The notes: generated from the letters alone by a model not told the origin. Shown: positions 1-9,374, counted from the first letter of the stretch. The stretch: DNA of 64,000 nucleotides from Pyxidicoccus xibeiensis (GCF_024198175.1 NZ_JAJVKV010000005.1:248001-312000), one strand, 5' to 3'. Translations and numbers: made by a program.

Positions 1-1626
1 GACGCGGTCCGGGTCGGCCCACGGCTGGGACGCGGCCCAGCGGCCGGTGGCCTCGATGTCCTTGAAGGCCGCCAGGCGCGCAGGCCCGTTGTCGCCCTCC
101 TCGAAGGCGCGGCCAAAGCCGCTGGAGCCGCGCACGTTGGGCTCCACCCACGCGTAGCCCTGGGACAGGAAGAAGGCGATGGACGGCGACCACTTGATCT
201 TCGAGTTGCCGGAAGGCCCGCCATGGTAGCTGACGATGACGGGCAGCTTCCCGGCGCGCTTCTTGGGGAGGAAGACGTTGACGGGCAGCTGCAGCCCGTC
301 ATGGGCGGGCACGGAGGTGATGCTCGCTTCGATGGCGGGCACCTCGCGCAGGGACGGGCGGGGCTCGCGGCGCAGCGGAGACACCTTGCCCGTCTTCGTG
401 TCGATGACCCACACGTCGGTGGGAGAGGTGGGGGTGGACCAGGTGGCGGTGAGCCGCCGGCCATCCTCGGAGAAGCGGTCCAGGCCGCCCTGGCCCAGCG
501 GCATGGAGACGCGGGCGCGGGGCCTCAGCGTGACGCCATCGAGCAGGCGGACCTCGCTGCGGTTGCCGGCGTCGAGCGACAGGCCGACGGCGCCACCCCG
601 CTTGGCGACCTCGACGCCCTGGATGAGCGCGGTGGCGGGGGCCTTCTCCACGTAGCGGGCCTTCTCGTCGCCGGTCTCCGCGTCGAGCGCGAGCAGCCAC
701 GCCTGCTCGCCGCCGCCATCGGTGGCGACGTAGGCCGTCTTCCCGTCGGGGGAGAAGCGGGCCTCGAAGATGGAGACCTTGCCCTCGCGGGGGTAGAGCT
801 GCTTCACGGCACCGTTCGCGAGGTCGATGCGCACGAGGAAGTTCTCGGAGCGGGACGGGTAGCGCACGTAGAGGCCGCTCTTGCCGTCGCGGCTGACGTC
901 GGTGAGGAAGCCGGGCGTCTCGTCACGGTGGATGGCGCGGGCCTCGCCGCCGGAGGCGGGCACGGCATACACGGAGGTCTGCGCCGCGCTCATCGGGCGG
1001 GCGCTGAAGTAGAGGGTGTCCGGGGCCAGGTCGGGCACGAAGACGTTGTCGCGGTTGAGCTTCTCGCCCGAGGTGAGCTCCACCGGCGCGGAGCCATCGA
1101 GCCCGACCTTCCAGATGGACCAGTTCTCATCGGCGCCCTTGTCGGACATGAACAGGAGCGACTTGCCGTCCGGAGTGGTCATCGCCTGGGAGACGCGCTC
1201 GCTCCACGCGAAGAGCCGCTTCGCGGGCGAGTCCGGGCGCTTCGCGTCGGCGACGTAGAGCTGCGGCAGGCCGTCGCGGTTGGAGATGAAGAGGGTGCGC
1301 TGGCCATCGCGGGTGAACTGCGGCTCGGCGTTGATGAACGCGTCCACCAGGGGGGTGACCCTGGCGGCGAGCTCGGAGACACGGGCCGCCTCCTCTCCGG
1401 CGAGCACGTCGGGGGCCACCTTCGCGGCGGGTGCGGTGGGCTCTGGGGCGGCGGGCGCTGCCGGTCCGGAAGCGGCGGCGGGCTCCGGCGACGAGGGCAT
1501 GGCCGGAGCACCGGCCGTGGAGGTGGCGTCGGGAGCGGTGGCGGTGGGGGCTGGCTCCGGCTGGGGCTGCGGCGAGCTCGCGCAGGCGGCGAGCAGTGTG
1601 ACGAGAGCGAACAGGAAGGGGCGCAT
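1..1626 (-). CDS. S9-family (prolyl oligopeptidase-like) peptidase lipoprotein, C-terminus outside window
   Basis: The gene reads leftward from ATG 1626 and stays open for 542 codons to the window edge, so the C-terminal part is missing. It starts with a lipoprotein signal (MRPFLFALVTLLAAC), then an Ala/Pro-rich linker to about residue 80. A WD40-like beta-propeller follows, with repeated motifs such as FTRDGQRTLFISNRDG and FSPDGKTAYVATDGG. From about residue 445 the alpha/beta-hydrolase part begins (LPVIVSYHGGPSGN, then WVEPNVRGSSGFGRAF). This order and the HGGP and N-x-RGSxGxG motifs are those of S9 oligopeptidases (DPP-IV/acylaminoacyl peptidase type). The catalytic Ser, Asp and His would lie beyond position 1, so activity cannot be judged. 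It probably cleaves peptides at the cell envelope. Confidence 0.88.
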   Translation of the reverse strand, partial: MRPFLFALVTLLAACASSPQPQPEPAPTATAPDATSTAGAPAMPSSPEPAAASGPAAPAAPEPTAPAAKVAPDVLAGEEAARVSELAARVTPLVDAFINAEPQFTRDGQRTLFISNRDGLPQLYVADAKRPDSPAKRLFAWSERVSQAMTTPDGKSLLFMSDKGADENWSIWKVGLDGSAPVELTSGEKLNRDNVFVPDLAPDTLYFSARPMSAAQTSVYAVPASGGEARAIHRDETPGFLTDVSRDGKSGLYVRYPSRSENFLVRIDLANGAVKQLYPREGKVSIFEARFSPDGKTAYVATDGGGEQAWLLALDAETGDEKARYVEKAPATALIQGVEVAKRGGAVGLSLDAGNRSEVRLLDGVTLRPRARVSMPLGQGGLDRFSEDGRRLTATWSTPTSPTDVWVIDTKTGKVSPLRREPRPSLREVPAIEASITSVPAHDGLQLPVNVFLPKKRAGKLPVIVSYHGGPSGNSKIKWSPSIAFFLSQGYAWVEPNVRGSSGFGRAFEEGDNGPARLAAFKDIEATGRWAASQPWADPDRV

Positions 1627-1713
1627 GGCGCGGCAAGCTACAGCGCGGCGTGGCGGCCCTCCATCGCGGACTCGGTGGTGCAGCGGCCGACCGTCAACGC
1701 CCTGACGCAAGCC

Positions 1714-2106
1714 TCAATCCAGGTAGCCCCAGCGGTCCTCTTCGAAGACGTAATACGGGCGGCCGAAGGGCACCCGGTCCGTCCAGCCCAGCACGTGCCG
1801 GGCCGACTCCGCGGACACGTCGTAGGTGAAGCCGAAGTGGGGCCCGCCGAACTTCGCGGGGGGCAGCGAGGGAAGGAAGTCCGGGACGAGCGCCTCCAGC
1901 GTCTCGGGCAGCCGGCCGTGCTTCGCCTGGAAGGCCCGGCAGGCGGCGATGAGGACCTCGGCATTCGCGCGGGCCCGCTCGCTCCCGGCGCGGTCGGGCC
2001 GCAGCACGATGAACAACGTCATCGCCGCGCCTGCGGCGTCCGCGGCGAGCCGGCGGGTGGTGGCGAGGAGCCGGCGGAGGGCTCCCTGCTTCGTGGACGT
2101 CTCCAT
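1714..2106 (-). CDS. Small hypothetical protein with FQ-x-x-x-GRLPE motif
   Basis: A 130-residue protein. A hydrophobic stretch (AADAAGAAMTLFIVL, about residues 22-36) could be a membrane anchor. Downstream is ACRAFQAKHGRLPETLEALVP followed by aromatic residues (FGFTYD, YYVFEEDRWGYLD). The element Phe-Gln-x3-Gly-Arg-x-Pro-Glu-x-Leu-x-x-Leu recurs in the membrane protein at 26508-27086 (FQQTRGRYPEQLSEL), so the two look like distant relatives. No catalytic motif is visible and the function is unknown. It lies between the S9 peptidase gene (same strand) and a divergent small gene only 32 bp away. Confidence 0.6.
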   Translation of the reverse strand: METSTKQGALRRLLATTRRLAADAAGAAMTLFIVLRPDRAGSERARANAEVLIAACRAFQAKHGRLPETLEALVPDFLPSLPPAKFGGPHFGFTYDVSAESARHVLGWTDRVPFGRPYYVFEEDRWGYLD

Positions 2107-2138
2107 GGCTGTCTATCTTCTCCGAAGGGAGGAACCCC

Positions 2139-2327
2139 ATGCCGGAAATCGAGGAGCCCCGACGTCTGGGCGAGCCATCGGAGGAGCCGCCGGAGCGCCA
2201 GGCTGTCTACATGGAAGAGGAGCCCGGCCACACGCCCGCGGTGGCCGAGGGAGACGATGACGATGCTCCATGCCGGGAGCATCCCTACCCGGACCCGGAC
2301 CACACGCCCGGCAGCGCGGAGGGCTGA
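2139..2327 (+). CDS. Small acidic hypothetical protein
   Basis: A 62-codon reading frame starting at ATG 2139, with a good ribosome site (GGGAGG, 7 nt spacing). The product is very acidic and Pro/Glu-rich. It contains an imperfect internal repeat, EEEPGHTPAVAEG and later DPDHTPGSAEG. No known domain is recognised. The ribosome site, codon bias and repeated motif support a real gene. It is divergent from the 1714-2106 gene with only 32 bp between starts, so the two must share or overlap promoters. Confidence 0.45.
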   Translation: MPEIEEPRRLGEPSEEPPERQAVYMEEEPGHTPAVAEGDDDDAPCREHPYPDPDHTPGSAEG

Positions 2328-2470
2328 GAGGGAAAGGCGCCTGTTGCCTCCAGGTCCACACCAGGAAGGCGGCCGTGGCCTGGCAGGCAACAGCATTGCA
2401 ATTGGCTCACAGTGAGCCGCGCCCTGGCCCTGGAGTTGCTTCATGCGAGCCCCTACTCCGAGGGGGCTTC

Positions 2471-4087
2471 ATGAAGAACACCATCCGGTTCACCGCTGTC
2501 TCGATATGCCTGCTGCAGGCCGCCTGTGTCATGGATCCCCAGAACGGGCAGACCTTCAGCACCCCCACGGGAACGGGGGTCTACTTCTCCGCCTTTACTC
2601 CCTCCGCGGGCGCCACCAACAACGTGCAGGTGCTGAACAGCCCGACGTTGGACCCCTCCGTCGCCGCCAACTGGACGACGCTGGGCACGGCCGTCTCCGC
2701 CACGTCGGGCTTCACCGACACGCAGGGCACCACCGTCTACAACTGGAGCACCACCGTGACGCCGGTGCCCTCGGCGGCCTACGCGGCGCGCTGGCCTGCC
2801 GGTGGCCTGGGCTTCCTCCGGGCGATGACGGCCGACGGCTATACGCACACGACGTTCGACACGGTGACCTTCAACGACTGCTGGGCGGAGGTGACGGGCC
2901 GGGAGGGCTGGACCTGGACGGACATCACCACCAACTGCGGAGGGCTCGGCGGCTCGCGGCTGGCGGTGGTGTCGACGACGCCCACGCCGCTGGACCTGGG
3001 CCGGTCGGCCACGGGCGTGCGCTTCCTGTCGAAGAAGGGCGTGGGCAATCCCACGGAGACCCTCAACTACTACAACACCATCGGTGCGCCGCTGACGCTG
3101 ACGGCCTTCCGCACCCGCTACATGCTTCCCTCCGCGGGCGACGTGGAGCCCGAGGTGACGGCCACGTACTACAACGACGGTGACCTGGGCATCGGCCGGG
3201 AGATGCACTGCCGCCGGTTCGCGGCGAATGCCAGCCATGGCGCGGGCGTCGCCTGCCACGTGAGCAACTACGGGACGTTCGGGCACACCGCGGACGCGGA
3301 CATCACCGCGGCGCTCAACCAGGCCACCTCGCGCACCGGCGCCTTCGCCACGGTGGCCATGGTCTACGAGCCCTCCCGCGCCAGCAACCCCGTCACCTTC
3401 ATGGTCTACGACGCGGCCGGCAACCGCAGCAACGTGGCGCCGCTCGACGTGCGGCAGGCCAATACCTCCGTACCGCGCAACTGCCTCACGTGCCACGGCC
3501 TCGGCTCCTACGTCAGCACGTCGGGCACCACCGTCAACGTCAACAACGCCCGCTTCCTGCCGTTCGACCTGGACAGCTTCCGGTACAGCGCCAACGTGCC
3601 CTTCCGCCGGGTCGACCAGGTGGAGAGCCTCCGCAAGCTGAATGCCCTCGTGAAGAGCACGGTGCCGTCCACCACCGCCATCTCCCGGCTGGTGGACCAG
3701 TGGTACCCGGCGGGGGTCAACAACGTGAACGCGCCGTTCGATGGCAAGGCGCTGCCGGCGGGCTGGACGACGACGGGCAGCAACGCCGCGGACTACCGCG
3801 CCATGTATGACGGCGTGGTGAAGAACTACTGCCGCACGTGCCACATCAGCTCCGACTACGCGCCCCTCACCTTCGAGAACCGGGCCGACTTCGTGGGCAG
3901 CGGAGACCGCATCCTGGACCTGACGTGTGACTGGCCCGCGGCGCGCTCGGACACCGCCGGCATGGGGGGAGCCATGATGCCCCACGCGGAGCACGTGGCC
4001 CGTCGCTTCTGGCAGAGCGGTGCCCGCGCGTTCCTCGTGACGGGCTTGAACGGCATGGGCAAGCCCCGCGCGGGCTGCGTCCCCTGA
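2471..4087 (+). CDS. CXXCH-motif lipoprotein (cytochrome c-like)
   Basis: The start is ATG 2471, giving a lipoprotein signal (MKNTIRFTAVSICLLQAAC) and 538 residues; the open frame extends further upstream but without a signal peptide. Two CXXCH heme-binding motifs are visible: NCLTCH (Cys338, Cys341, His342) and YCRTCH (Cys454, Cys457, His458). A Met-rich segment near the C-terminus (GMGGAMMPHAEH) could supply an axial ligand. The first 330 residues look beta-rich and contain no heme motif. It is probably an envelope-anchored c-type cytochrome-like protein. Whether heme is attached, and its redox partner, cannot be told. It is monocistronic and converges on the MFS exporter gene. Confidence 0.72.
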   Translation: MKNTIRFTAVSICLLQAACVMDPQNGQTFSTPTGTGVYFSAFTPSAGATNNVQVLNSPTLDPSVAANWTTLGTAVSATSGFTDTQGTTVYNWSTTVTPVPSAAYAARWPAGGLGFLRAMTADGYTHTTFDTVTFNDCWAEVTGREGWTWTDITTNCGGLGGSRLAVVSTTPTPLDLGRSATGVRFLSKKGVGNPTETLNYYNTIGAPLTLTAFRTRYMLPSAGDVEPEVTATYYNDGDLGIGREMHCRRFAANASHGAGVACHVSNYGTFGHTADADITAALNQATSRTGAFATVAMVYEPSRASNPVTFMVYDAAGNRSNVAPLDVRQANTSVPRNCLTCHGLGSYVSTSGTTVNVNNARFLPFDLDSFRYSANVPFRRVDQVESLRKLNALVKSTVPSTTAISRLVDQWYPAGVNNVNAPFDGKALPAGWTTTGSNAADYRAMYDGVVKNYCRTCHISSDYAPLTFENRADFVGSGDRILDLTCDWPAARSDTAGMGGAMMPHAEHVARRFWQSGARAFLVTGLNGMGKPRAGCVP

Positions 4088-4109
4088 CGTGCCGCCGGCG
4101 GCGGGGCCT

Positions 4110-5450
4110 TCAGCTCTCGCGAGGCCCCGTCCGCTCGGTGGCAATCTCCAGCCCCTGGGCGACCTCGGGGATGATGCCCAGCCGGACGTAGATGGGGCGC
4201 ACGCGCTCGCGCAGCGCGGGCAGCTTCCGGCGGAACCACGCGGCGCCCAGCAGGCACAGGCCGCCGCAGATGGCGAGCGTCCCCGGCGCGCCAATCCGCG
4301 TGGCCAGCGCGCCGGCCAGCAGGCTGCCGAAGGGGGCGGTGCCCATGAAGGCCATGGCGTAGAAGCTCATCAGCCGGCCGCGCATCCGCTCCTCGACGAT
4401 GGTCTGCAGCACGGTGTTGCAGGCAGCCGTCGTCACCATCATCCCGAAGCCGCAGAGGACCATCGTCACCAGTGACAGCGCCAGGTGCCGGGACGCGGAG
4501 AAGGACAGCAGCCCCGCGCCGAAGAGCAGGGTGGTGATGACGATGATGCCGCCCAGGCCCCGCACGGAGCGGCGGGACGCCAGGAACCCCGCGCCCCCCA
4601 GCGCGCCCATGCCCGCGGCGGCCATCAGGAAGCCGAGCGTGTTGGGTCCGCCGTGCAGCACCTCGGAGGCCATGACGGGCATCAGCGTCGTCAGGGGCAT
4701 CCCCATCAGACTGACCAGGGCCACCAGCCCCAGCAGGGCGCGGATGGGCGGGAAGTGGAAGGCGTGCTGGAAGCCCTCCTTCAGCTCCGTGAGGACGTGC
4801 GCGTGCCGGTGCTCGCGCACACGCGGCGTGATTCGCATGGCCAGCAGCGAGGCAATCACCGCCAGATAGCTGACGCCGTCGATGAGGAAGCAGCCGCCCT
4901 CGCCCACCATGGCGATGAGGCCGCCGGCCACGGACGGGCCCAGCAGGCGGGCCGCGTTGAACATGGACGAGTTGAGGGCGATGGCGTTGGGCAGGTCCGC
5001 GCGGTCCTCCACCATCTCCACCACGAAGGACTGCCGCGCGGGCACGTCGAAGGCGTTGATGAGCCCCTGGACCACGCTGAGCGCGGCCACGTGCCACACG
5101 GCGATGACGCCGGAGAGCGCGAGCGCCGCCAGCGCCAGCGACTGGAGCATGGCCAGCACCTGGGTGACGACCAGCAGCCGGTGCCGGTTCCAGCGGTCCA
5201 CCAGGACGCCGGCGAAGGGGCCCAGCAGGAAGGACGGCAGCTGCCCGCAGAAGCCCACCAGCCCCAGCAGCAGCGCCGAGCCCGTGAGCCGGTACACCAG
5301 CCAGGCAGTCGCCACGCGGGTGAGCCAGGTGCCGACGAGCGACACGCTCTGCCCCGCGAAGAAGAGCCGGTAGTTGCGGTGGCCCAGGGCCCGCAGCAGG
5401 AACCGCCACCCGCCGCGTGGGCTCTGCTCTCCAGGCTGCCGCTTCTCCAT
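4110..5450 (-). CDS. MFS transporter (DHA3/EntS-like efflux)
   Basis: A 446-residue, highly hydrophobic protein with about 12 membrane segments. The N-terminus RNYRLFFAGQSVSLVGTWL and the cytoplasmic loop after TM2, FAGVLVDRWNRHRLL, match the MFS motif A region of the DHA3 (EntS/drug or siderophore exporter) branch. The segment INAFDVPARQSFVVEMV is also typical of that branch. It likely exports a small hydrophobic molecule by proton antiport. The short lipoprotein gene 124 bp upstream is on the same strand; no substrate hint is seen nearby. Confidence 0.87.
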   Translation of the reverse strand: MEKRQPGEQSPRGGWRFLLRALGHRNYRLFFAGQSVSLVGTWLTRVATAWLVYRLTGSALLLGLVGFCGQLPSFLLGPFAGVLVDRWNRHRLLVVTQVLAMLQSLALAALALSGVIAVWHVAALSVVQGLINAFDVPARQSFVVEMVEDRADLPNAIALNSSMFNAARLLGPSVAGGLIAMVGEGGCFLIDGVSYLAVIASLLAMRITPRVREHRHAHVLTELKEGFQHAFHFPPIRALLGLVALVSLMGMPLTTLMPVMASEVLHGGPNTLGFLMAAAGMGALGGAGFLASRRSVRGLGGIIVITTLLFGAGLLSFSASRHLALSLVTMVLCGFGMMVTTAACNTVLQTIVEERMRGRLMSFYAMAFMGTAPFGSLLAGALATRIGAPGTLAICGGLCLLGAAWFRRKLPALRERVRPIYVRLGIIPEVAQGLEIATERTGPRES

Positions 5451-5574
5451 TCCGTGCCTGCTCCTCGGTGGGTCCGCGCCGGTGCGCTTGGGGGAAACGT
5501 GGGCCCTGGACGCGGGCCGTGCCGGGGGCCGCCAGGAGGGCGGGCGGCCGGGCCCGCGGCATGTCGGGCTCGCG

Positions 5575-5856
5575 CTACGGGACGGGCGAAGCGGGACGTG
5601 GATTCAACCCGGCGGAGCGCTGACGGGGGCCGCCGCCTCGGCCTGGCACTTCCACCACCACCGTGGGCATGTCGTCGGGCAGGGGCTGGTACACGGCCGC
5701 GTGGTGCTCCTCCGTCGACATCTCCGGGTTCAGGTACTGGTCCATCACCTTGGAGAGCTGCCCGTGGCTCGCGGGCAGCGTGGGCAGGCGGGAGGTGTGC
5801 TGGCACCCCACGGCGAGCAGCAGCAGGGCAGGGAGGGCAATGAGGGAGTGACGCAT
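5575..5856 (-). CDS. Small hypothetical lipoprotein
   Basis: The product is 93 residues from ATG 5856 (an in-frame start at 5865 is also possible). It has a clear lipoprotein signal, MRHSLIALPALLLLAVGC. The mature part is short and Pro-rich with no recognised domain (HGQLSKVMDQYLNPEMSTEEH). It lies 124 bp upstream of the MFS gene on the same strand and could be co-transcribed. The divergent neighbour starts about 70 bp away. Function unknown. Confidence 0.65.
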   Translation of the reverse strand: MRHSLIALPALLLLAVGCQHTSRLPTLPASHGQLSKVMDQYLNPEMSTEEHHAAVYQPLPDDMPTVVVEVPGRGGGPRQRSAGLNPRPASPVP

Positions 5857-5929
5857 CGCCAACACTCTACCGCCGCTGGTTCAGCTGTTGCTCATCCGCT
5901 GCTCGCGTTGGGCTCGAGGGAGGGATGGC

Positions 5930-8929
5930 GTGAGAAGGTGGACAGGGGCAGGGGCGTGGTGGGGACTGGGTGTGGCACTCGTGACGCTGGTGGGGTGCGG
6001 CGCTCCCCAGGGTGAGGAAGAGAGTTCCACGGGTGGGAACGACGGGCGTGCCACTCAGCGTGCGGCGCTGACGACACAGACGGTGACGCTGTCGGCGTCG
6101 GCGGACGCGCACGTGGTGGCGACGGCGCCGACGACGAGCTACGGCTCCTCGCCCACGCTGGAGGTGGACCTCGCGCCCGAGTCGGAGGCGTACCTCAAGT
6201 TCTCCGTGCCGGACCTCGAAGGGACGGTGACGTCAGCGCGGCTGCGGCTGTACGCGGTGGACGGCTCCGCCAATGGCCCCACCGTGTATGACCCGCCCGG
6301 CGTCCGGGACTTCAACGAGCAGGTGACGTGGAACACCCGGCCGCAGGACTGCTGCAGCTCGTGGAGCATCGCGAGCGTGGGCGCCGTCGCCAGCGGCACG
6401 TGGATGGAGTTCGACGTCTCGAACGCGTACTTCCACGAGGGCAGCAGCTTCCGGGTCTTCCTGGGCGCGGACAGCACGGACGGCGTGACGCTCGCGTCCA
6501 GCGAGCACCCCGACGTGTCGCTCCGCCCTCAGCTCATCCTCACCTTCGAGTCCGCGGCGGACCACCCGATGCCGCGCCCCCCTCCGTTCGCGCCAGCCAG
6601 CGCGCCCGTGGCCTTCGCCCCGAGCGCCGACACGTACGTCTCCGAGGCCAGCCCGGGCTCGGCCAGCGGGGGCTCCTCCACGACGCTGCTGGTGGATGGC
6701 TCGCCGCAGCAGGAGGCACACCTGCGCTTCACCGTGCAGGGCCTGGGTGAGACGGTGCAGCGCGCGGTGCTGCGGCTGCACGCCACCGCGGGCACGGATG
6801 ACGGGCCGGCGGTGTACGCGACGCAGGGCAGCTGGAGCGAGTCGGGTGCCACCTGGAGCTCGCGGCCCACGAAGGTGGGCGCCGCGCTGGCGGACTCGCA
6901 GGCCATCGCCGCGGGTGCGTATATGGACTACGACGTGACGGACGTGGTGCGGGGCAACGGAGACTACGGCTTCGGCGTGTCCGCCACGTCGACGGACGGG
7001 GTGACGTTCCACTCGCGCGAGGCGGCGGATGCCACGCGCCGTCCCCAGCTCCTCGTCTGGACGGGAGCGCCCCGGGCCGCGCCCACGGACGCCTGCCTGA
7101 CGCGCACGGAGGTCTTCTCGCGCGAGACGCCGCCGACGCAGGACACGTACGTGGGGGAGGACTCGCCGGACATGAAGTTCCAGCACCAGGCGGCGCTGCG
7201 GGTGGACTCGGAGCCCCGGGCGGAGAGCTTCCTGGACTTCGACGTGAACCTGGACGCGGGCCGCGTCCGCCGGGTGCTGCTGCGGATGTACGCGGTGGAC
7301 GCGACGGGCAACGGGCCCCGGCTTTTCCGGGCGGCGCCGTTCGAGGCGGCGTCGACGGACTGGAACCACCGCCCCGCGGTGACAGGCGCCGCCATTGGCG
7401 ACCTGGGCGCGGTGGGCCGGGACACGTGGGTGGAGTACGACGTGACGGGCGTGGTGACGGCCTCGGGCCGGTACACCTTCGCGCTGCACCCGGACAGCAC
7501 GGACGGCGCGCGCTTCGTCTCCACCGAATCGGAGGCGCGCGGCATCCTCTCGGGGGCGCCCCGGCTGGTGGTGGTCTACGAGAGCGACGCCTTCTGCTCG
7601 TACCGGGGCACGAAGCCCTCGGGCACCACGGTGTGGGCGCACCAGGCCGGAGGGCCGCTGGCGGAGCACTCGGTTCACGTCGCCCCGGCGCCGAACGGAG
7701 GCTTCGCCGCGCTGTCCACGGTGGAGCCGGCGCCGGACGCGTCGCCCCGGAGCGACCCGACGGACGTCGTCACGCTGCACCGGGCGGACGGGAGCGTCGC
7801 CTGGACGCGCTCTTTCACCCAGCCGGGCGTGTCGCTGTCGAAGGTGGTGGTGACGGCGGTGGGCAACGTCCTGGTGGCCGGCTCGTATGAGGGGACGCCG
7901 GACCTGGGCAAGGGCGCGCTGCCCCGGGGCCGTGGCATCGTGGTGATGAAGCTCACGCCGTCGGGGAGCGTGGACTGGACGCGCGGCTTCACCGCCTGGT
8001 ACCAGCTGCCGGACGAGTACCTGGACAACCCGATGACCGTGCTCGACCTGACGACGGACGCGCACGGCAGCGCGCTGCTGGTGGGCACGTTCTGGGGCTA
8101 CACGGACTTCGGCAATGGCCCGGTGTACTCGGGCAAGGCCTTCCCCTACGACGACACGTACCCGAACTCGTTCGTCCTGAAGCTCCAGTGGGACGGCGCG
8201 CACCTCTGGTCCCGCGTGCTGGTGGCGGACACCCTGCGTGGGACGCGGGCGTCCAGCGTGGCGGTGGACGCGGCGGAGAACGTCATCGTCGGCGGGTGGG
8301 CGGGGCGGAACACGGACTTCGGCGGCGGCACCGTCGCGGACTGGGGCCCGTTCGTGGCGAAGTACTCCGTGGGCGGCGCGTACGCGTGGCACCGGCTCCT
8401 CCCGGTGCTCTGGAGCAGCCTGGCGGGTCTGGACGTCCTCCCGGACGGGCGCGTCGCCTTCGCGGGCAGCTTCGGCGGCCGCTTCACCTTCGCGGGCCAG
8501 ACCTACGCCAGCAGCGAGCCGGACGAGTACGAGGGCGGCCCGTATGACGGGATGGTGGGGTTGCTCGGCGCGGACGGCGCGGACCTCGCGCTGCGCCAGT
8601 TCGCCTTCCACTCCTTCCACGACCTGGTCGTCGACGCGGCCGGAAACCTGGTGACGTCCCAGTGGGGGGAGGGCGGTGGCTTCGGCCTGGGCGAGGTCGG
8701 CTGGGAGCACGGCGAATGGGGCCGGCCCACGCTGGCGGCGTTCGGCACGGACCTGTCGACCCGCTGGGTGCGCGTCTTCGACCCGCTGGACTCCACGCTC
8801 CAGCTCGCGCCCGTAGGGGATGGGCTCGTGGTGTCCGGCCACTCCTCCCAGCCCTTCGAGCTGGAGGGCACCTGGTACATGCCCATCTCCCGCCGCTCGG
8901 ATGTGCTGCGCTTCAAGCTGCGGCCGTAG
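5930..8929 (+). CDS. Large surface lipoprotein with three DNRLRE (CBM96-like) domains and a propeller-like C-terminus
   Basis: The chosen start is GTG 5930, preceded by GAGGGAGGG with 5 nt spacing; an upstream in-frame TTG at 5888 lacks a ribosome site. The product is about 999 residues, beginning with a lipoprotein signal ending LVTLVGC. Three consecutive DNRLRE-type modules follow, each with a start like ADTYVSEASPGS, then AxLRFxV, AVLRLHAT, and a final DVTDVVxGxGxYGFGV segment. The C-terminal 400 residues contain repeated motifs such as VLVAGSYEGTPDLG and VIVGGWAGRNTDFGGG, as in SBBP-like beta-propellers. It is probably a cell-surface adhesion or carbohydrate-binding protein. A hairpin follows its stop. 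Confidence 0.8.
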   Translation: MRRWTGAGAWWGLGVALVTLVGCGAPQGEEESSTGGNDGRATQRAALTTQTVTLSASADAHVVATAPTTSYGSSPTLEVDLAPESEAYLKFSVPDLEGTVTSARLRLYAVDGSANGPTVYDPPGVRDFNEQVTWNTRPQDCCSSWSIASVGAVASGTWMEFDVSNAYFHEGSSFRVFLGADSTDGVTLASSEHPDVSLRPQLILTFESAADHPMPRPPPFAPASAPVAFAPSADTYVSEASPGSASGGSSTTLLVDGSPQQEAHLRFTVQGLGETVQRAVLRLHATAGTDDGPAVYATQGSWSESGATWSSRPTKVGAALADSQAIAAGAYMDYDVTDVVRGNGDYGFGVSATSTDGVTFHSREAADATRRPQLLVWTGAPRAAPTDACLTRTEVFSRETPPTQDTYVGEDSPDMKFQHQAALRVDSEPRAESFLDFDVNLDAGRVRRVLLRMYAVDATGNGPRLFRAAPFEAASTDWNHRPAVTGAAIGDLGAVGRDTWVEYDVTGVVTASGRYTFALHPDSTDGARFVSTESEARGILSGAPRLVVVYESDAFCSYRGTKPSGTTVWAHQAGGPLAEHSVHVAPAPNGGFAALSTVEPAPDASPRSDPTDVVTLHRADGSVAWTRSFTQPGVSLSKVVVTAVGNVLVAGSYEGTPDLGKGALPRGRGIVVMKLTPSGSVDWTRGFTAWYQLPDEYLDNPMTVLDLTTDAHGSALLVGTFWGYTDFGNGPVYSGKAFPYDDTYPNSFVLKLQWDGAHLWSRVLVADTLRGTRASSVAVDAAENVIVGGWAGRNTDFGGGTVADWGPFVAKYSVGGAYAWHRLLPVLWSSLAGLDVLPDGRVAFAGSFGGRFTFAGQTYASSEPDEYEGGPYDGMVGLLGADGADLALRQFAFHSFHDLVVDAAGNLVTSQWGEGGGFGLGEVGWEHGEWGRPTLAAFGTDLSTRWVRVFDPLDSTLQLAPVGDGLVVSGHSSQPFELEGTWYMPISRRSDVLRFKLRP

Positions 8930-8942
8930 CGCGGAGTCATTG

Positions 8943-8979
8943 CGGACCGCACGGCGAGGTGACAGGGCCGTGCGGTCCG
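8943..8979 (+). terminator. Hairpin after the DNRLRE lipoprotein gene
   Basis: A perfect 12-bp inverted repeat (CGGACCGCACGG at 8943-8954 with CCGTGCGGTCCG at 8968-8979) begins 13 nt after the stop codon at 8929. There is no T-tract, so it may be an mRNA 3'-stabilising hairpin or a weak terminator. Confidence 0.55.
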
Positions 8980-8999
8980 AGATGGATTGAAACAGCGGG

Positions 9000-9374
9000 G
9001 ATGCAACAGAAGCCGCGAGCGCCCGTTCCCTTCCTTCCAGTACGCGAGCGCGACGATGGCGGTGGGCGCGGGCAAGGAGCTGTTCGCCTACGTGTACCTG
9101 GACCCGGCGGCGCTGCCGCGTCAACTGATGCTCCAGTGGCGCGACGGCTCGGGGTGGGAGCACCGGGCGTACTGGGGCGAGGACCTCATCGCCTGGGGCA
9201 CGCCGGGCACGGCGCCACGCCGGTACATGGGCCCTCGGCCGACGCTGGGGCAGTGAGTGCGGCTGGGAGGTGCCCGCCAGCGCCGTGGGGTTGGGAGGCG
9301 TGACGGTGGACGGCATGGCCTTCGCGCTCTACGACGGCAAGGCGAAGTGGGACCGGTCGGGCAAGCGGCAGTAG
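9000..9374 (+). pseudogene. Decayed fragment of a myxobacterial RHS/FN3-associated beta module
   Basis: Reading +, residues YASATMAVGAGKELFAYVYL, then MLQWRDGSGWEHRAYWGEDL and RYMGPRPTLGQ are encoded up to 9256. The family would then continue with WVRLEVPASAVGL. Here the Trp codon is TGA (9254-9256) and an extra G follows a few codons later in CTGGGAGG. After that +1 shift the reading resumes as VPASAVGLGGVTVDG, MAFALYDGKAKWDRSGK and a stop at about 9374. The module resembles one I recall from large RHS or surface proteins of myxobacteria. One nonsense and one frameshift lesion, no 5' portion and no start support a pseudogene remnant. Confidence 0.6.

Noticed and set aside
223..2415. 730-codon rightward frame at the left edge
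   Set aside because: Shadow of the S9 peptidase gene, whose reading frame has signal peptide, propeller and hydrolase motifs.
6233..9316. 1027-codon leftward reading frame
   Set aside because: Arg/Gly/His-rich shadow of the DNRLRE lipoprotein on the opposite strand; no domain and implausible codon use.
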